DNA of 64,000 nucleotides from CAWAHD01 sp963781785. Lineage in GTDB: Bacteria; Planctomycetota; Planctomycetia; Isosphaerales; Isosphaeraceae. Numbering within the stretch: the first letter of the stretch is position 1; each line of letters begins with the position of its first letter. Of the stretch, positions 18,932 through 26,751 are shown piece by piece. The stretch lies in NCBI GenBank assembly GCA_963781785.1, contig CAWAHD010000005.1:2914001-2978000 (forward strand), read 5' to 3'. The notes beneath the pieces were generated by a model. The model was not told the origin of the DNA and searched no databases. It worked only from the letters and a program-made list of their open reading frames with translations. Both the position numbers and the translations under genes were made by a program.

Positions 18932-20473
18932 CTACGCAGCGATTTTTGGCCAAGCGCTTTGGTAGAGCTGGACCGCGAGACCCAGCAACCGGCGGCCGCG
19001 TTCGGTAACGCGCCAACGCCGAGTGCGCGGTATCTTCGCGATCAGGTGGCGTACGTGGAGCCTTTTGAGCAATCGCCCCACCGCGGCGCTGGCACGGCGT
19101 TGCTGGCGCAGTTGCCGCGGGCTGCCGAACAGCGGTTCCCGAATGTCGCCGTTGCGAAAGCCACGCGCAATGTGGTTGCCCTCCAGCACCGCGAGAAACA
19201 GCCGCAGGTCTTCGGACCGAGCCGGATTGAAACCGGCATAGCTACGGGTGTCGACTACTTTGGGTTCGGTGAGTTGCCGTAGCTCTTGGTAGGCCGGTGC
19301 CGGGTCGTTAACCACCGCCAAGGCATCCAGGTAGCGGCGGTTACAGGCCAACGCCTGTTCTCGATAGTGGACCAAGGAGGCCACGCTCTTGTTCATGGGA
19401 AAATAGCCAGCCGATGACTTGCCGTCGTGGTGCTGTCGCGTGCGATAGACCCAGAATTCCTTGGGGGCGTTGATAACCGTTTCCACTCGCAGGATCAGGC
19501 CGAACTTGTCGTACATCTTCAGCCAGTTGGTCTTCATGCGGTGCTTGATGCGGGCTCCGAACCAGCGGTCCTCTTCGTAGTGGGTGTGCACTTCACCATC
19601 GAAGCGGCGATCCCACTTGCGGCCGAGGAAGCCGAGAATGTCTTTGGGGGAAAATGTGCACACCGCATAATCCAGGAGCGCACGGTACAAACCGGCCAAG
19701 GCCGCGCGACTTGTAAACAGCAAGTCGGTGGCGAACTCGGCTTGATCAACGACCCAATGTATGGAGTAGCCCCGAAGCAGTTCGTGAAGCAACGGATTGA
19801 CCTGCCGTGCCCAACGATTGAGGGTTTTGGCCCAGTTGAGCTGAGCAAAGCGGTCGGCCAGGCGCTGGACCTGGACCGGATCGTCGAGTTGTGTAAACGC
19901 GTTGTGCTGCTGAACGAAGCCCAGTCTTTTCTGCACCATTTGCTGGGCCAGCCATTCGTGGCCGTTGACATAGACCTGGACAGTGAACGGCAACCAGGTC
20001 TGCAGGCGGACGTGGATCAGGCCGAACTGCGGATCGAGGAAGTAGTAATAGAGGACTCGCTGCTGCCGGGGCCGGCTGACGAACTGAGGCCGGTCGCGGC
20101 CGGGCACGAGGGCGAAGGAAGGGCAGGTTTCTTGGGTGCAAAGGATGCCGACGAGTCCCTCGAGGATGCCTTGGTCGCGGACGAGGTTGAGAGCCCATTG
20201 GTCTTTGCGGAAGTCGCCGGTGCGATACACGTAGGTGCGACCAGCCTTCCGCGCCCAGGCCTGGGCATGTTGAACCAAACGCTCAGAGTACTGGGGCGCC
20301 ATGCATTTGATGAAGTCGGTGCGGCGAACCTTGAGAACGAAATCGACAAAACGTTCGAGTTCGTGGGGAGAAGCCAAGGCCAGATGGCCTTTGAAGATGA
20401 CCCGGTCGAAGCAATGGAGGGTGCAGACGATGAGGCTGGCAAACTTGACCAGAAAGGGCCATACTGTGTTCAT
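18932..20473 (-). CDS. putative transposase-like protein of unknown family
   Basis: A 513-residue protein beginning MNTVWPFLVKF. The start at 20473 has GGGGGAG about seven bases upstream; an ATG 78 bases earlier lacks one. Characteristic stretches are HCFDRVIFKGHL (about 20-31), QFGLIHVRLQTWLPFTVQVY (about 175-194) and a C-terminal winged-helix-like region (VGRLLKRLHVRHLIAKIPRTRRW). From memory, close relatives occur as multi-copy hypothetical proteins in many environmental bacteria, which suggests a mobile-element gene. It has no obvious DDE, HUH or serine-recombinase signature that I can pick out. Its place inside a broken FGE gene is direct evidence that it travels. Confidence 0.6.
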   Translation of the reverse strand: MNTVWPFLVKFASLIVCTLHCFDRVIFKGHLALASPHELERFVDFVLKVRRTDFIKCMAPQYSERLVQHAQAWARKAGRTYVYRTGDFRKDQWALNLVRDQGILEGLVGILCTQETCPSFALVPGRDRPQFVSRPRQQRVLYYYFLDPQFGLIHVRLQTWLPFTVQVYVNGHEWLAQQMVQKRLGFVQQHNAFTQLDDPVQVQRLADRFAQLNWAKTLNRWARQVNPLLHELLRGYSIHWVVDQAEFATDLLFTSRAALAGLYRALLDYAVCTFSPKDILGFLGRKWDRRFDGEVHTHYEEDRWFGARIKHRMKTNWLKMYDKFGLILRVETVINAPKEFWVYRTRQHHDGKSSAGYFPMNKSVASLVHYREQALACNRRYLDALAVVNDPAPAYQELRQLTEPKVVDTRSYAGFNPARSEDLRLFLAVLEGNHIARGFRNGDIREPLFGSPRQLRQQRRASAAVGRLLKRLHVRHLIAKIPRTRRWRVTERGRRLLGLAVQLYQSAWPKIAA

Positions 20474-20657
20474 GGCATTCTCCCCCGGGTGGTTGAAGTA
20501 GGTACCAACCAGTTTGTGGGATGAATGCCATTTTTGCATTAACGGAATTGGCATTTCCGGCTCTGGTGCGGATAAAACTCAGCACCGGACTCGTATGCAA
20601 GGGGAGAACGCGGTAATTTTGAGCCGGAACAGTGAAGAGGGAAGGGGGTGGGGGGTT

Positions 20658-20695
20658 CGGGGGGCGGGAACTGGGGCCTCTGGTCCCGCCCCCCG
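20658..20695. repeat. perfect 12-bp GC hairpin in the mobile element leader
   Basis: CGGGGGGCGGGA (20658-20669) pairs perfectly with TCCCGCCCCCCG (20684-20695) across a 14-base loop. It lies about 185 bases upstream of the putative transposase start. It could block read-through transcription into the element or be a recognition structure. Confidence 0.6.
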
Positions 20696-20848
20696 CGGCC
20701 ATCAGCCGGGGAACCTCAGGGAAAAGCTGCGCCTTTCGGAGTACAGCGGACGTCACTATATTCCAATCTGAGCCACCAGTGGATTGCTGCCCACACGACA
20801 GTCGGAAGAGCCCACCTTTTTGGTTGCGGCTATGCCGCGTTGGGCAGG

Positions 20849-20936
20849 GCGAAAAAATAAATTGAGCAATTTTCGTCCGGATGCGTCGTGCGAGACGGTG
20901 ACCGCGCACGGTCCACTGCTCAATTTATTTCTTCGC
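20849..20936. repeat. 20-bp inverted repeat pair near the right junction
   Basis: The 20 bases at 20849-20868 (core AAATAAATTGAGCA) are inverted at 20917-20936 with one mismatch, separated by 48 bases. AT-rich and unlike the surrounding DNA, the 88-bp unit could be a small MITE-like insertion or the folded end of the mobile element. It sits within about ten bases of where the FGE sequence breaks off. Confidence 0.65.
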
Positions 20937-23386
20937 GGCGCCTTAATCACGTAAAAGGGCTTGATCCCCTCCCTCTCGCTCAGTTCGTTGCAAAACCGCA
21001 CCGCGACGAGCCAGGTGACGTTTTCGACCGGGTGCTGACCGCCCTCGCTGACATGGACCGGCTTATGTCCCATCACGACCTCATACTCGGACTACGTGAC
21101 CTCGTAGACCCCGATGTAAAACGGCCGGGTGATCCAAACCTCGTGCTGGGGATGCTCACTTGGGCGTCCCTCCCCATCCGGCGAGCCCATCAGAAACGTG
21201 CCGGCCGGGATTCGCTTGAGCTTGATTTGACCGACGCGGGTCGTGAGGTATTCGGACTCGGCCAACGGCGCGGGCGTCGCTGTTTTCGGCTCAGCTTCCT
21301 TCTTCAGCTCGGCTTCTCTCTTGAAAACAGGCAAGGGCGTCTCGTTTTTCCGCTCTGATTCCTTCTCGACAAGTTCATTCGGAGTTGGCGCGGCTGGTCC
21401 CAGCCCGGGCGTGTAGGTCACATCCAGCGGCGTTTCTTGCCCGCGCTGGATCCGAAACGTCCGAGTCTTGACCCACAGGTCGCCCCGCTTAACCTCAAGG
21501 TCGTGCGCGCCGGTTCGCAGTGTGATTGGCTCGCCCAGGTTCTCGATCCCGATCTCGCGCCCGCCACCGTCGATCCGGACCTTCATCTTTGGGTCAGTCA
21601 CCGCGATCTTCACGGTACCGTGGTCGGTAACGATGTAGAGGATCACGCCAAGCAGAACGAACAACCCAAGCGCCCCGGCTGCGACCCAACGCCACGATCC
21701 GCCGGTCGGCCCGATCCTTTCAGTCTTCGATGGCCGCGCGGATGCCTCTGGAGACTGGGCAGGTCTGGGTTCGACCTCGGGCAGCTCGATCGCCGGAGTG
21801 GCTGACTGCGACGAGACCGAGGGCGAGAGGGCTTGGAGCTGCTCGGTGAGCATCCCGGCGTCGTCAGGGCGGTGGCCCGGGTCCCTCTCGACGCACGAGG
21901 AGAGCAAGTCGATGGCCGCGTCGCTCATCCCACTATGCCGGAGCGCGTCGATCCAACGCCGGCCGGTCGGAGCCGGGCTAGTCAGGTCGCCCGTGAGAAG
22001 CTGATACCAGATCACCCCGAGGGCGTAGACGTCATCCCAGGGATCCGGATTGTCCCAACGCATCTGCTGAGGCGAGGCGTACAGCGGGGAATACGCTCCC
22101 GTCAGCGCCGCCGAAAGGTTTCCCTCGAGCGATGACGAAGACCGAGAGCGCTCCAGGACCGGCTGGGCGGCGACCGCGCCGATGCCGAAGTCCATCACCC
22201 GCAGAACGACCTTGCCGTCCGCCTTCCGTTCGGCCAGGACGTTGGATGGTTTCAGGTCACGGTGGATCAATTTCGGCGTCGCCCGATGGGCAGGGCTGAC
22301 GATCTGGGCGATTCGCTGGATGATCCCCTGGACCTGGGCCGGCGTGAACGAGCCGGCCGACTGGCGGCACTCGTCCAGCAGCCCGACCAACGTCCCGCCC
22401 TCGATGTAGGGATATTCAAGGCACGGGGGATTGTTGTTCAAATAGGCATGCAAAAGCGGCACGATCCCGTCGGAGCAGATCTGCCGCTGGGCCCGCAGGA
22501 CCATGTCCGCCTCGTGCCGCAGTAGGTCCCTCGATCGGTCGTCCAGCTCCAGGCAGAACTTCAATGCCACCGGCGACAGGCCGGGTAAGTCCGGGTTATG
22601 GGCTTTCCAGACCTCGCCGAATCCTCCCTTGCCCAGGAGCCGTTCAAGCTCCCAGTCCGCGCCCTCGATCGGCCGGTCCCCGGGCTGGAACCGCAAGCCC
22701 CGCCGGTCGATCTCGCCGGCTGCACCGTCCGGTCTCGGGGCCGATTCGCCCGCCCGGCCCGCCGGGTCCGTGGTCTCGATCCCCAGGGCCTGGAGCGCCT
22801 TGAGCAATTGCGGCAGCCAGCACTCCGGCGACTGCGAGTGCGCATCGATCCACTGGCAGCCCGCCAGGCAGTAGCGGAATCGCTCCGGGATGTCCATCGA
22901 CGGGGAGAGCCAAACCTGGAGATAGCGGCGATGATAATGATCCCACGTCAGCAGCACCTCCCGGTGCACGTTGTCCGACTGGAAGGCATGGGGCGAGCAC
23001 ATCAGCAGGACGACCCGCGAGTGCCCGATCGCATGCACGATCTGTTCGCCGTAGTATTGCCCGCAAAGGATGCGGTCACCATCGCGCCAGACCGTGACCG
23101 CTTCTTGTTCCAGCAAGCGAACGACTTGAAGTACCTGCTCGGCGTCCGGGCTCGCGTAGCTGACGAAGACCTGAGGCTGCGACGCGACCCCAACCGCCGA
23201 AGACTCTCGAATCATGGTGCATCCGATCGCTGCGCGACGCCGGTAAAGCGGCGCCGTCCGGCCGTGACGGATCGTAACCTCAAACGTTGAGGGCTCACCG
23301 GGGCGGCACCGGGGAGAATTGTAACAGACGGCGTTGATCGAGCGCCAGCAAGAAGACCGTAGCGAGCACCTTCAATCGCCCTCGCT

Positions 23387-23421
23387 GCCGCTTTCGGGAT
23401 TTCGACTCGTCGGGTACAATC
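23387..23421 (+). promoter_or_regulatory. candidate promoter, copy 2 of the shared 37-bp motif
   Basis: Same motif as at 5027-5061: GCCGCTTTCGGG at the left, TTCGAC in the middle and GGTACAATC at the right, at identical spacing (30 of 37 bases equal). TACAAT at 23415-23420 could be a -10 box for the zinc-ribbon gene starting at 23459. GAAGACCGTAGCG also repeats on both sides of the motif (near 23352 and 23429). Confidence 0.45.
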
Positions 23422-23458
23422 AAGCGATGAAGACCGTAGCGGGCCAAGGCGACCTGTG

Positions 23459-23821
23459 ATGCCCCCTAACCAACAATGCCCGAACTGTCATCGCGTGGTC
23501 GCAGATTGGCACGTGGAGTGGTACAAGACCGAAGGGCCGTCGCTCTATCACGGGCTAGCTGCACTGGATTGCCCGTTGTGTCGGCAACCTGTCGGCTTTC
23601 AAGGAGGAAAGATCGGGCCGGCACCGGCCGGTGTGCCCATGGTAAGGCGACACGCAGAGCAGGCCGCTTTATGGGCCGCTTCCCAGGCGATCTCTGCGGG
23701 AGGAACGCTGCAAGGTTATACGTCCCTGGCTGGCGCGGGAGTCCAGTACACAGCGTACTGGACGCCGCAAGAGGTCAGCCGAGCAGACGCGAACCACCGA
23801 GCGAAGCATAAAGGACCATAA
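23459..23821 (+). CDS. small zinc-ribbon protein of unknown function
   Basis: A 120-residue protein with CPNC near residue 7 and CPLC near residue 40, a two-knuckle zinc ribbon. Between them lies WHVEWYKTEGPSLYHGLAALD. The C-terminal half is helical (RRHAEQAALWAASQAISAGG) and ends YTAYWTPQEV with a basic tail. ATG 23459 is preferred over the GTG directly before it. The stop is one base from the next gene's ATG, so the pair is an operon. I believe this pair recurs in large planctomycete genomes, but its role is unknown; a toxin-immunity or accessory role is possible. Confidence 0.65.
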   Translation: MPPNQQCPNCHRVVADWHVEWYKTEGPSLYHGLAALDCPLCRQPVGFQGGKIGPAPAGVPMVRRHAEQAALWAASQAISAGGTLQGYTSLAGAGVQYTAYWTPQEVSRADANHRAKHKGP

Positions 23822-23822
23822 G

Positions 23823-24206
23823 ATGAGATTACTCACCCCGGAGGAGAATCGGTTCCTGGACGTCTTCCTGTACGAGGCCACGACCGCACCGTTCACGGGG
23901 CCAGCGACGAGGGCCCTCCATGACTGTGGCGTGGAGTACGGCGACATATCGTACATCGCGTGGGCTTTTGAGCAGGAAGTAGCCCGGACCGGCTTCGAGG
24001 TAGGGCACTCCGCTGACGCGTCGCCTCCGCTACCTTGGCCGAACCGACAGTCGGCGCTGTCGCGAAATCAGGAACTCCGGCGAATCTGGGAGCAGCGACG
24101 ACATGGCACCGACGAGTCGGGGGCACGGAATGAAACTGAAACAACCGGGAACTTGGCGGACGGGGTGGGCGTTCACGGTCATCCAGGAGGAGGATCCCCT
24201 CGGTAA
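23823..24206 (+). CDS. hypothetical protein paired with the zinc-ribbon gene
   Basis: A 127-residue protein starting MRLLTPEENRFLDVFLYEAT and continuing with RALHDCGVEYGDISYIAWAFEQE and LPWPNRQSALSRNQELRRIWEQ. No family I can name; no signal peptide or membrane segment. The last 35 residues become low-complexity (Gly, Thr, Asp), so the natural end may be near 24110 with a frame change after it. It begins one base after the zinc-ribbon stop, indicating coupled translation. Confidence 0.6.
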   Translation: MRLLTPEENRFLDVFLYEATTAPFTGPATRALHDCGVEYGDISYIAWAFEQEVARTGFEVGHSADASPPLPWPNRQSALSRNQELRRIWEQRRHGTDESGARNETETTGNLADGVGVHGHPGGGSPR

Positions 24207-24433
24207 CGGATTTGGCAACAAATTGGCAACAGCACTGCCCGTGTGACCCCAACGCGACTCCAATGTCAACAGGTCCGGCAGCGCCGTAGGTAGCTTCCGA
24301 TCATTGAAGCGGATGTCACCGCTTGGTCCGTCGACGATATGTTCTCAGCCTGGAACCCCTGGAGCGAAGAGTTCTGCCGCATTTGTCCTCCTGAAAACTC
24401 CTTCGTCTTCCAGATCCGTCTGGTACAGCTCGC

Positions 24434-24631
24434 ATGACGGGCCGTGATTTTCTGGCGGTGGCCACGCAAGTCTCCGCTGGCGGCACAGAAGCCGAATGGC
24501 GCGCCGCGATCAGCCGGGCCTACTACGCCGCATGACACGTCGCCCGGGAATTGCTGGAAGATCTGCGATTTAACGTGCCGCATGCCGACAGGGCGCATGC
24601 CTACATTTCCCGGCGACTGGCAAATTGCGGC
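24434..24631 (+). pseudogene. HEPN-domain protein remnant
   Basis: ATG 24434 opens MTGRDFLAVATQVSAGGTEAEWRAAISRAYYAA, then a TGA at 24533-24535, then HVARELLEDLRFNVPHADRAHAYISRRLANCG in the same frame. The block RAAISRAYYAA-H is the typical HEPN helix, where Phe is usual at the stop position. After about 24631 the sequence no longer resembles the family. HEPN proteins are often RNases or partners of MNT nucleotidyltransferases in toxin-antitoxin systems; no such partner is seen here. One nonsense codon plus the lost C-terminus make it a pseudogene. Confidence 0.6.
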
Positions 24632-24639
24632 GAGGCACG

Positions 24640-25096
24640 GACACAGCAAGGCGGCGCAAGTCTCAAAGCGAAGCCGAGTTGCGGCGAAATCAAGTGGCTC
24701 CGCTATTCGGTTTCACCGGAAATCCAGGGCAACACATTGGAGTGCCGTTGCGGTCGCGCTCTTCGCCTGCACGGAGATGTTTCTGTACAGGTATACTCGA
24801 TCATCAAGCCAGCTCGTCAAGTCTCGGGGCCTCTCCCGACCGGGAAAACGCAATTGCGGGCACGGCTTTGAACTCGCAGTGCCGGAAAATCCGATAAAGA
24901 GGAATGAGCATCGGATCCGCCCAGTGATGGCGTCGATCGGCCGCGCTCTCACCACATCTCCAAGCGCGATGAGTTTGGCTGACGGCGAAATTCTGGGGAC
25001 ACCGGCCCGTCCTGATCGAAAGATCTGTCGATCGCCTGGGGTGGTTGCGGCTGGACGCGATTCCAGACGCCCGATGGACCGTCGCGGGAGACGTCG
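24640..25096 (+). other. non-coding stretch before the dlt operon
   Basis: About 450 bases. Plus-strand frames continue from the HEPN remnant but are not protein-like. No tRNA, repeat or clear terminator was seen. The dlt promoter must lie here; GGGAG upstream of ATG 25097 is a fair ribosome site. Confidence 0.4.
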
Positions 25097-26452
25097 ATGC
25101 ATGGTCAGAACCACCCATTAGAGCAAACTCCCCACCTCGCACCGGCCGTGACCGCGGTGATTCTGGGTGTCGCTCTTCTGCTGGCGTTTGGGAGCTATGC
25201 CCGGTCGCTCGAGCAACGTTTGGTCACGACGCTCGCGGCAGAAGAGGCGATATTCCAAACAGCCAGCAAATTGTCTCCGATCAAGAACCAAGGCACTGCC
25301 TTGCAGCAGGCGGCCATGGAAGCCGCCTGTCTGCTGCCGATTTACGGCGCCTCGGAGCAGAACCTGCAAGCCGCTTACAACCGGCCTTTTCATCCGTCCA
25401 GCCTGTTCCACGATTACCCGACTGCGTTCACCGTCTTCCCCGTCGGCAAGCCCGAAACGACGTGCTTGGTCATCTTGCAAAAGCTGGCCGCGGTCGGCCC
25501 CGCACTCGAGGGGCGGAAGGTCGTGGTCTCTGTGTCGCCTTCGTGGTTTGTCAACAGGCTCGCGGCTCGCCAGGACGCCTACGCAGGCAATTTCTCTGCC
25601 TTGCACGCCTGTGAATTGGCCTTCAATACCCGTTTGAGTCTCCACCTCCGGCAGGATGCAGCGCGGCGGATGCTCAAGTACCCGGCGACCTTGGCGAATC
25701 GACCGCTCCTCCGGTGCGCCTTGGAGAACCTGGCCGACGGCTCGTCCTTCGATCTGGCCTGCTATGACGCGGTTCTCCCCCTTGCAAAAATGTACAACGC
25801 GATCCTTCGCTACCAGGATCACTGGAAAGTGGTGAGTTATCTCTGGCAACATCCCGGATTGACCTCGTTGCCGATCGTGCCGAAGAGCGGCCAGCCGCTG
25901 GACTGGCCGGCGCTCTACCGGCAAGCGGACGCATCCTATCGTGCTAACTCCAACAACAACGAGTACGGGCTCGATAACGAAAAGTGGAACCGCGAGCTTC
26001 GCGAGCAATTGCTCCGGCAGAGAAACACCCGCTCGGACGAGATGTTTCTCAGCACGCTTGACAAGAGCCAGGAATGGGTCGATCTGGAGCTTCTCCTGCG
26101 CGAGTTGACCGAATTCGGTGCCCGGCCGCTCCTCTTGAGCATGCCGATCCATGGCGGCTGGTATGACCAGTGCGGGATCACGTTCGCCGCTCGCAGGGCT
26201 TACTACCAGAAGCTACGCGAGTTGAGCGCACGATATCACGTGCCGCTCGTCGACTTCGCAGACCACGACGCGGATCTGTCCTTCTGCATCGATAACATGG
26301 CGCACCCAGCTCCGGGTGGGCTGGTGCTCTACAGTCAGGTCCTCGACGGTTTCTTCCACGACGCGGTCCCGCGCCAGTCGGAGCTGCCCGCGGCTGCGCC
26401 CGTGGCGGAGAGAGGGACCGGAGCTGGTCTTGGGCCCAGGCCAGCTCCCTGA
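25097..26452 (+). CDS. dltD: DltD, D-alanyl-transfer protein
   Basis: A 451-residue protein with one N-terminal membrane helix (about residues 15-33) and an SGNH-hydrolase-like extracytoplasmic domain. Early KNQGTALQQAAMEAACLLPIYGASE holds the SGNH-type serine region (YGASE), and the late DNMAHPAPGGLVLY gives the catalytic His with its helper residue. KVVVSVSPSWFV and LLLSMPIHGGWYDQCGI are also DltD-like. In Gram-positives DltD acts outside the membrane in the last steps of D-alanine transfer to teichoic acid. Here it is the first gene of the operon; in Firmicutes it is last. GGGAG lies eight bases before the start. Intact. Confidence 0.88.
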   Translation: MHGQNHPLEQTPHLAPAVTAVILGVALLLAFGSYARSLEQRLVTTLAAEEAIFQTASKLSPIKNQGTALQQAAMEAACLLPIYGASEQNLQAAYNRPFHPSSLFHDYPTAFTVFPVGKPETTCLVILQKLAAVGPALEGRKVVVSVSPSWFVNRLAARQDAYAGNFSALHACELAFNTRLSLHLRQDAARRMLKYPATLANRPLLRCALENLADGSSFDLACYDAVLPLAKMYNAILRYQDHWKVVSYLWQHPGLTSLPIVPKSGQPLDWPALYRQADASYRANSNNNEYGLDNEKWNRELREQLLRQRNTRSDEMFLSTLDKSQEWVDLELLLRELTEFGARPLLLSMPIHGGWYDQCGITFAARRAYYQKLRELSARYHVPLVDFADHDADLSFCIDNMAHPAPGGLVLYSQVLDGFFHDAVPRQSELPAAAPVAERGTGAGLGPRPAP

Positions 26453-26564
26453 TCCCAACCGCCCTTTCCAAGGTATCCACGGCCCATTCTCCACGTCGAC
26501 GATAGAAGGACGGGCGTCCAGGACGACGCCCGAACCATCCTTCCGGAGGAGGAAGAGAAAAGCC

Positions 26565-26741
26565 ATGAGTTCTCCAGATCAACGTGGCGCGGACCTTGCC
26601 TTGCCGCGCAAATGGTTCGCGAAACCACGGGTCCGGTTCATGGCGCTCACGATTTACTACCTGGGAATCCTGGCGGGGCTGGTTGCACTCTACAGTCAAG
26701 GGGACTTCTCCACGCCCCCTTTCATTTACCAGAATTTCTAG
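26565..26741 (+). CDS. dltX: DltX-like micropeptide
   Basis: A 58-residue membrane peptide with one helix (about 27-43, ALTIYYLGILAGLVALY) and the C-terminal motif FIYQNF (53-58). DltX peptides have exactly this plan, and the tyrosine in the FIY motif (Tyr55 here) has been proposed to carry the D-alanyl group between DltB and DltD. The start at 26565 has GGAGGAGGAAGAG immediately upstream. It lies between dltD and dltA, 10 bases before the GTG of dltA. Preservation of the terminal motif argues that the operon is functional. Confidence 0.85.
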   Translation: MSSPDQRGADLALPRKWFAKPRVRFMALTIYYLGILAGLVALYSQGDFSTPPFIYQNF

Positions 26742-26751
26742 GGGATCTGTC

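Larger units (their letters stand above)
18895..20945 (-). mobile_element. uncharacterised mobile element inside the FGE gene (boundaries approximate)
   Basis: About 2.05 kb separate two pieces of one FGE domain, so this DNA was inserted. It contains a 513-residue gene of a widespread but uncharacterised family and about 470 bases of leader with two strong hairpins. I could not define exact ends: no clear target duplication is visible. The only good inverted repeat (20849-20868 with 20917-20936) is internal or marks just one end. The ends given are where FGE-like protein sequence stops on each side, with an uncertainty of about 40 bases. Confidence 0.7.
18373..23215 (-). pseudogene. TIR - Ser/Thr kinase - FGE fusion, interrupted by a mobile element
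   Basis: From ATG 23215 the protein has a TIR-type domain (QVFVSYASPDAEQVLQVV, residues about 15-150) and then a kinase with LLGKGGFGEVWKA (about 203), HRDLKPSN (about 318) and DFG (about 342). A membrane helix at about 505-527 is followed by a short beta-domain. An FGE-sulfatase domain then starts at IPAGTFLMGSPDG. In that domain a TAG at 21091-21093 replaces the codon in EVT-stop-SEYEVVMGH, where Gln (CAG) would fit. The reading continues to IKPFYVI near 20945, is interrupted by about 2 kb of mobile DNA, and resumes near 18895 with RVLDWIGPGFRLPTEAEWEYA, ending with GFRVDRAQSSR at 18373. The TIR and kinase parts could still be made as a truncated protein. Confidence 0.8.

Noticed and set aside
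19427..20524. Plus-strand frame opposite the putative transposase
   Set aside because: Antisense shadow; the minus-strand protein has the better ribosome site and a family I recognise.
24207..24433. TTGGCAACA repeats near 24200 considered as an integrase end or att site
   Set aside because: Two short copies in a 25-base stretch, no integrase or tRNA nearby; chance is sufficient.
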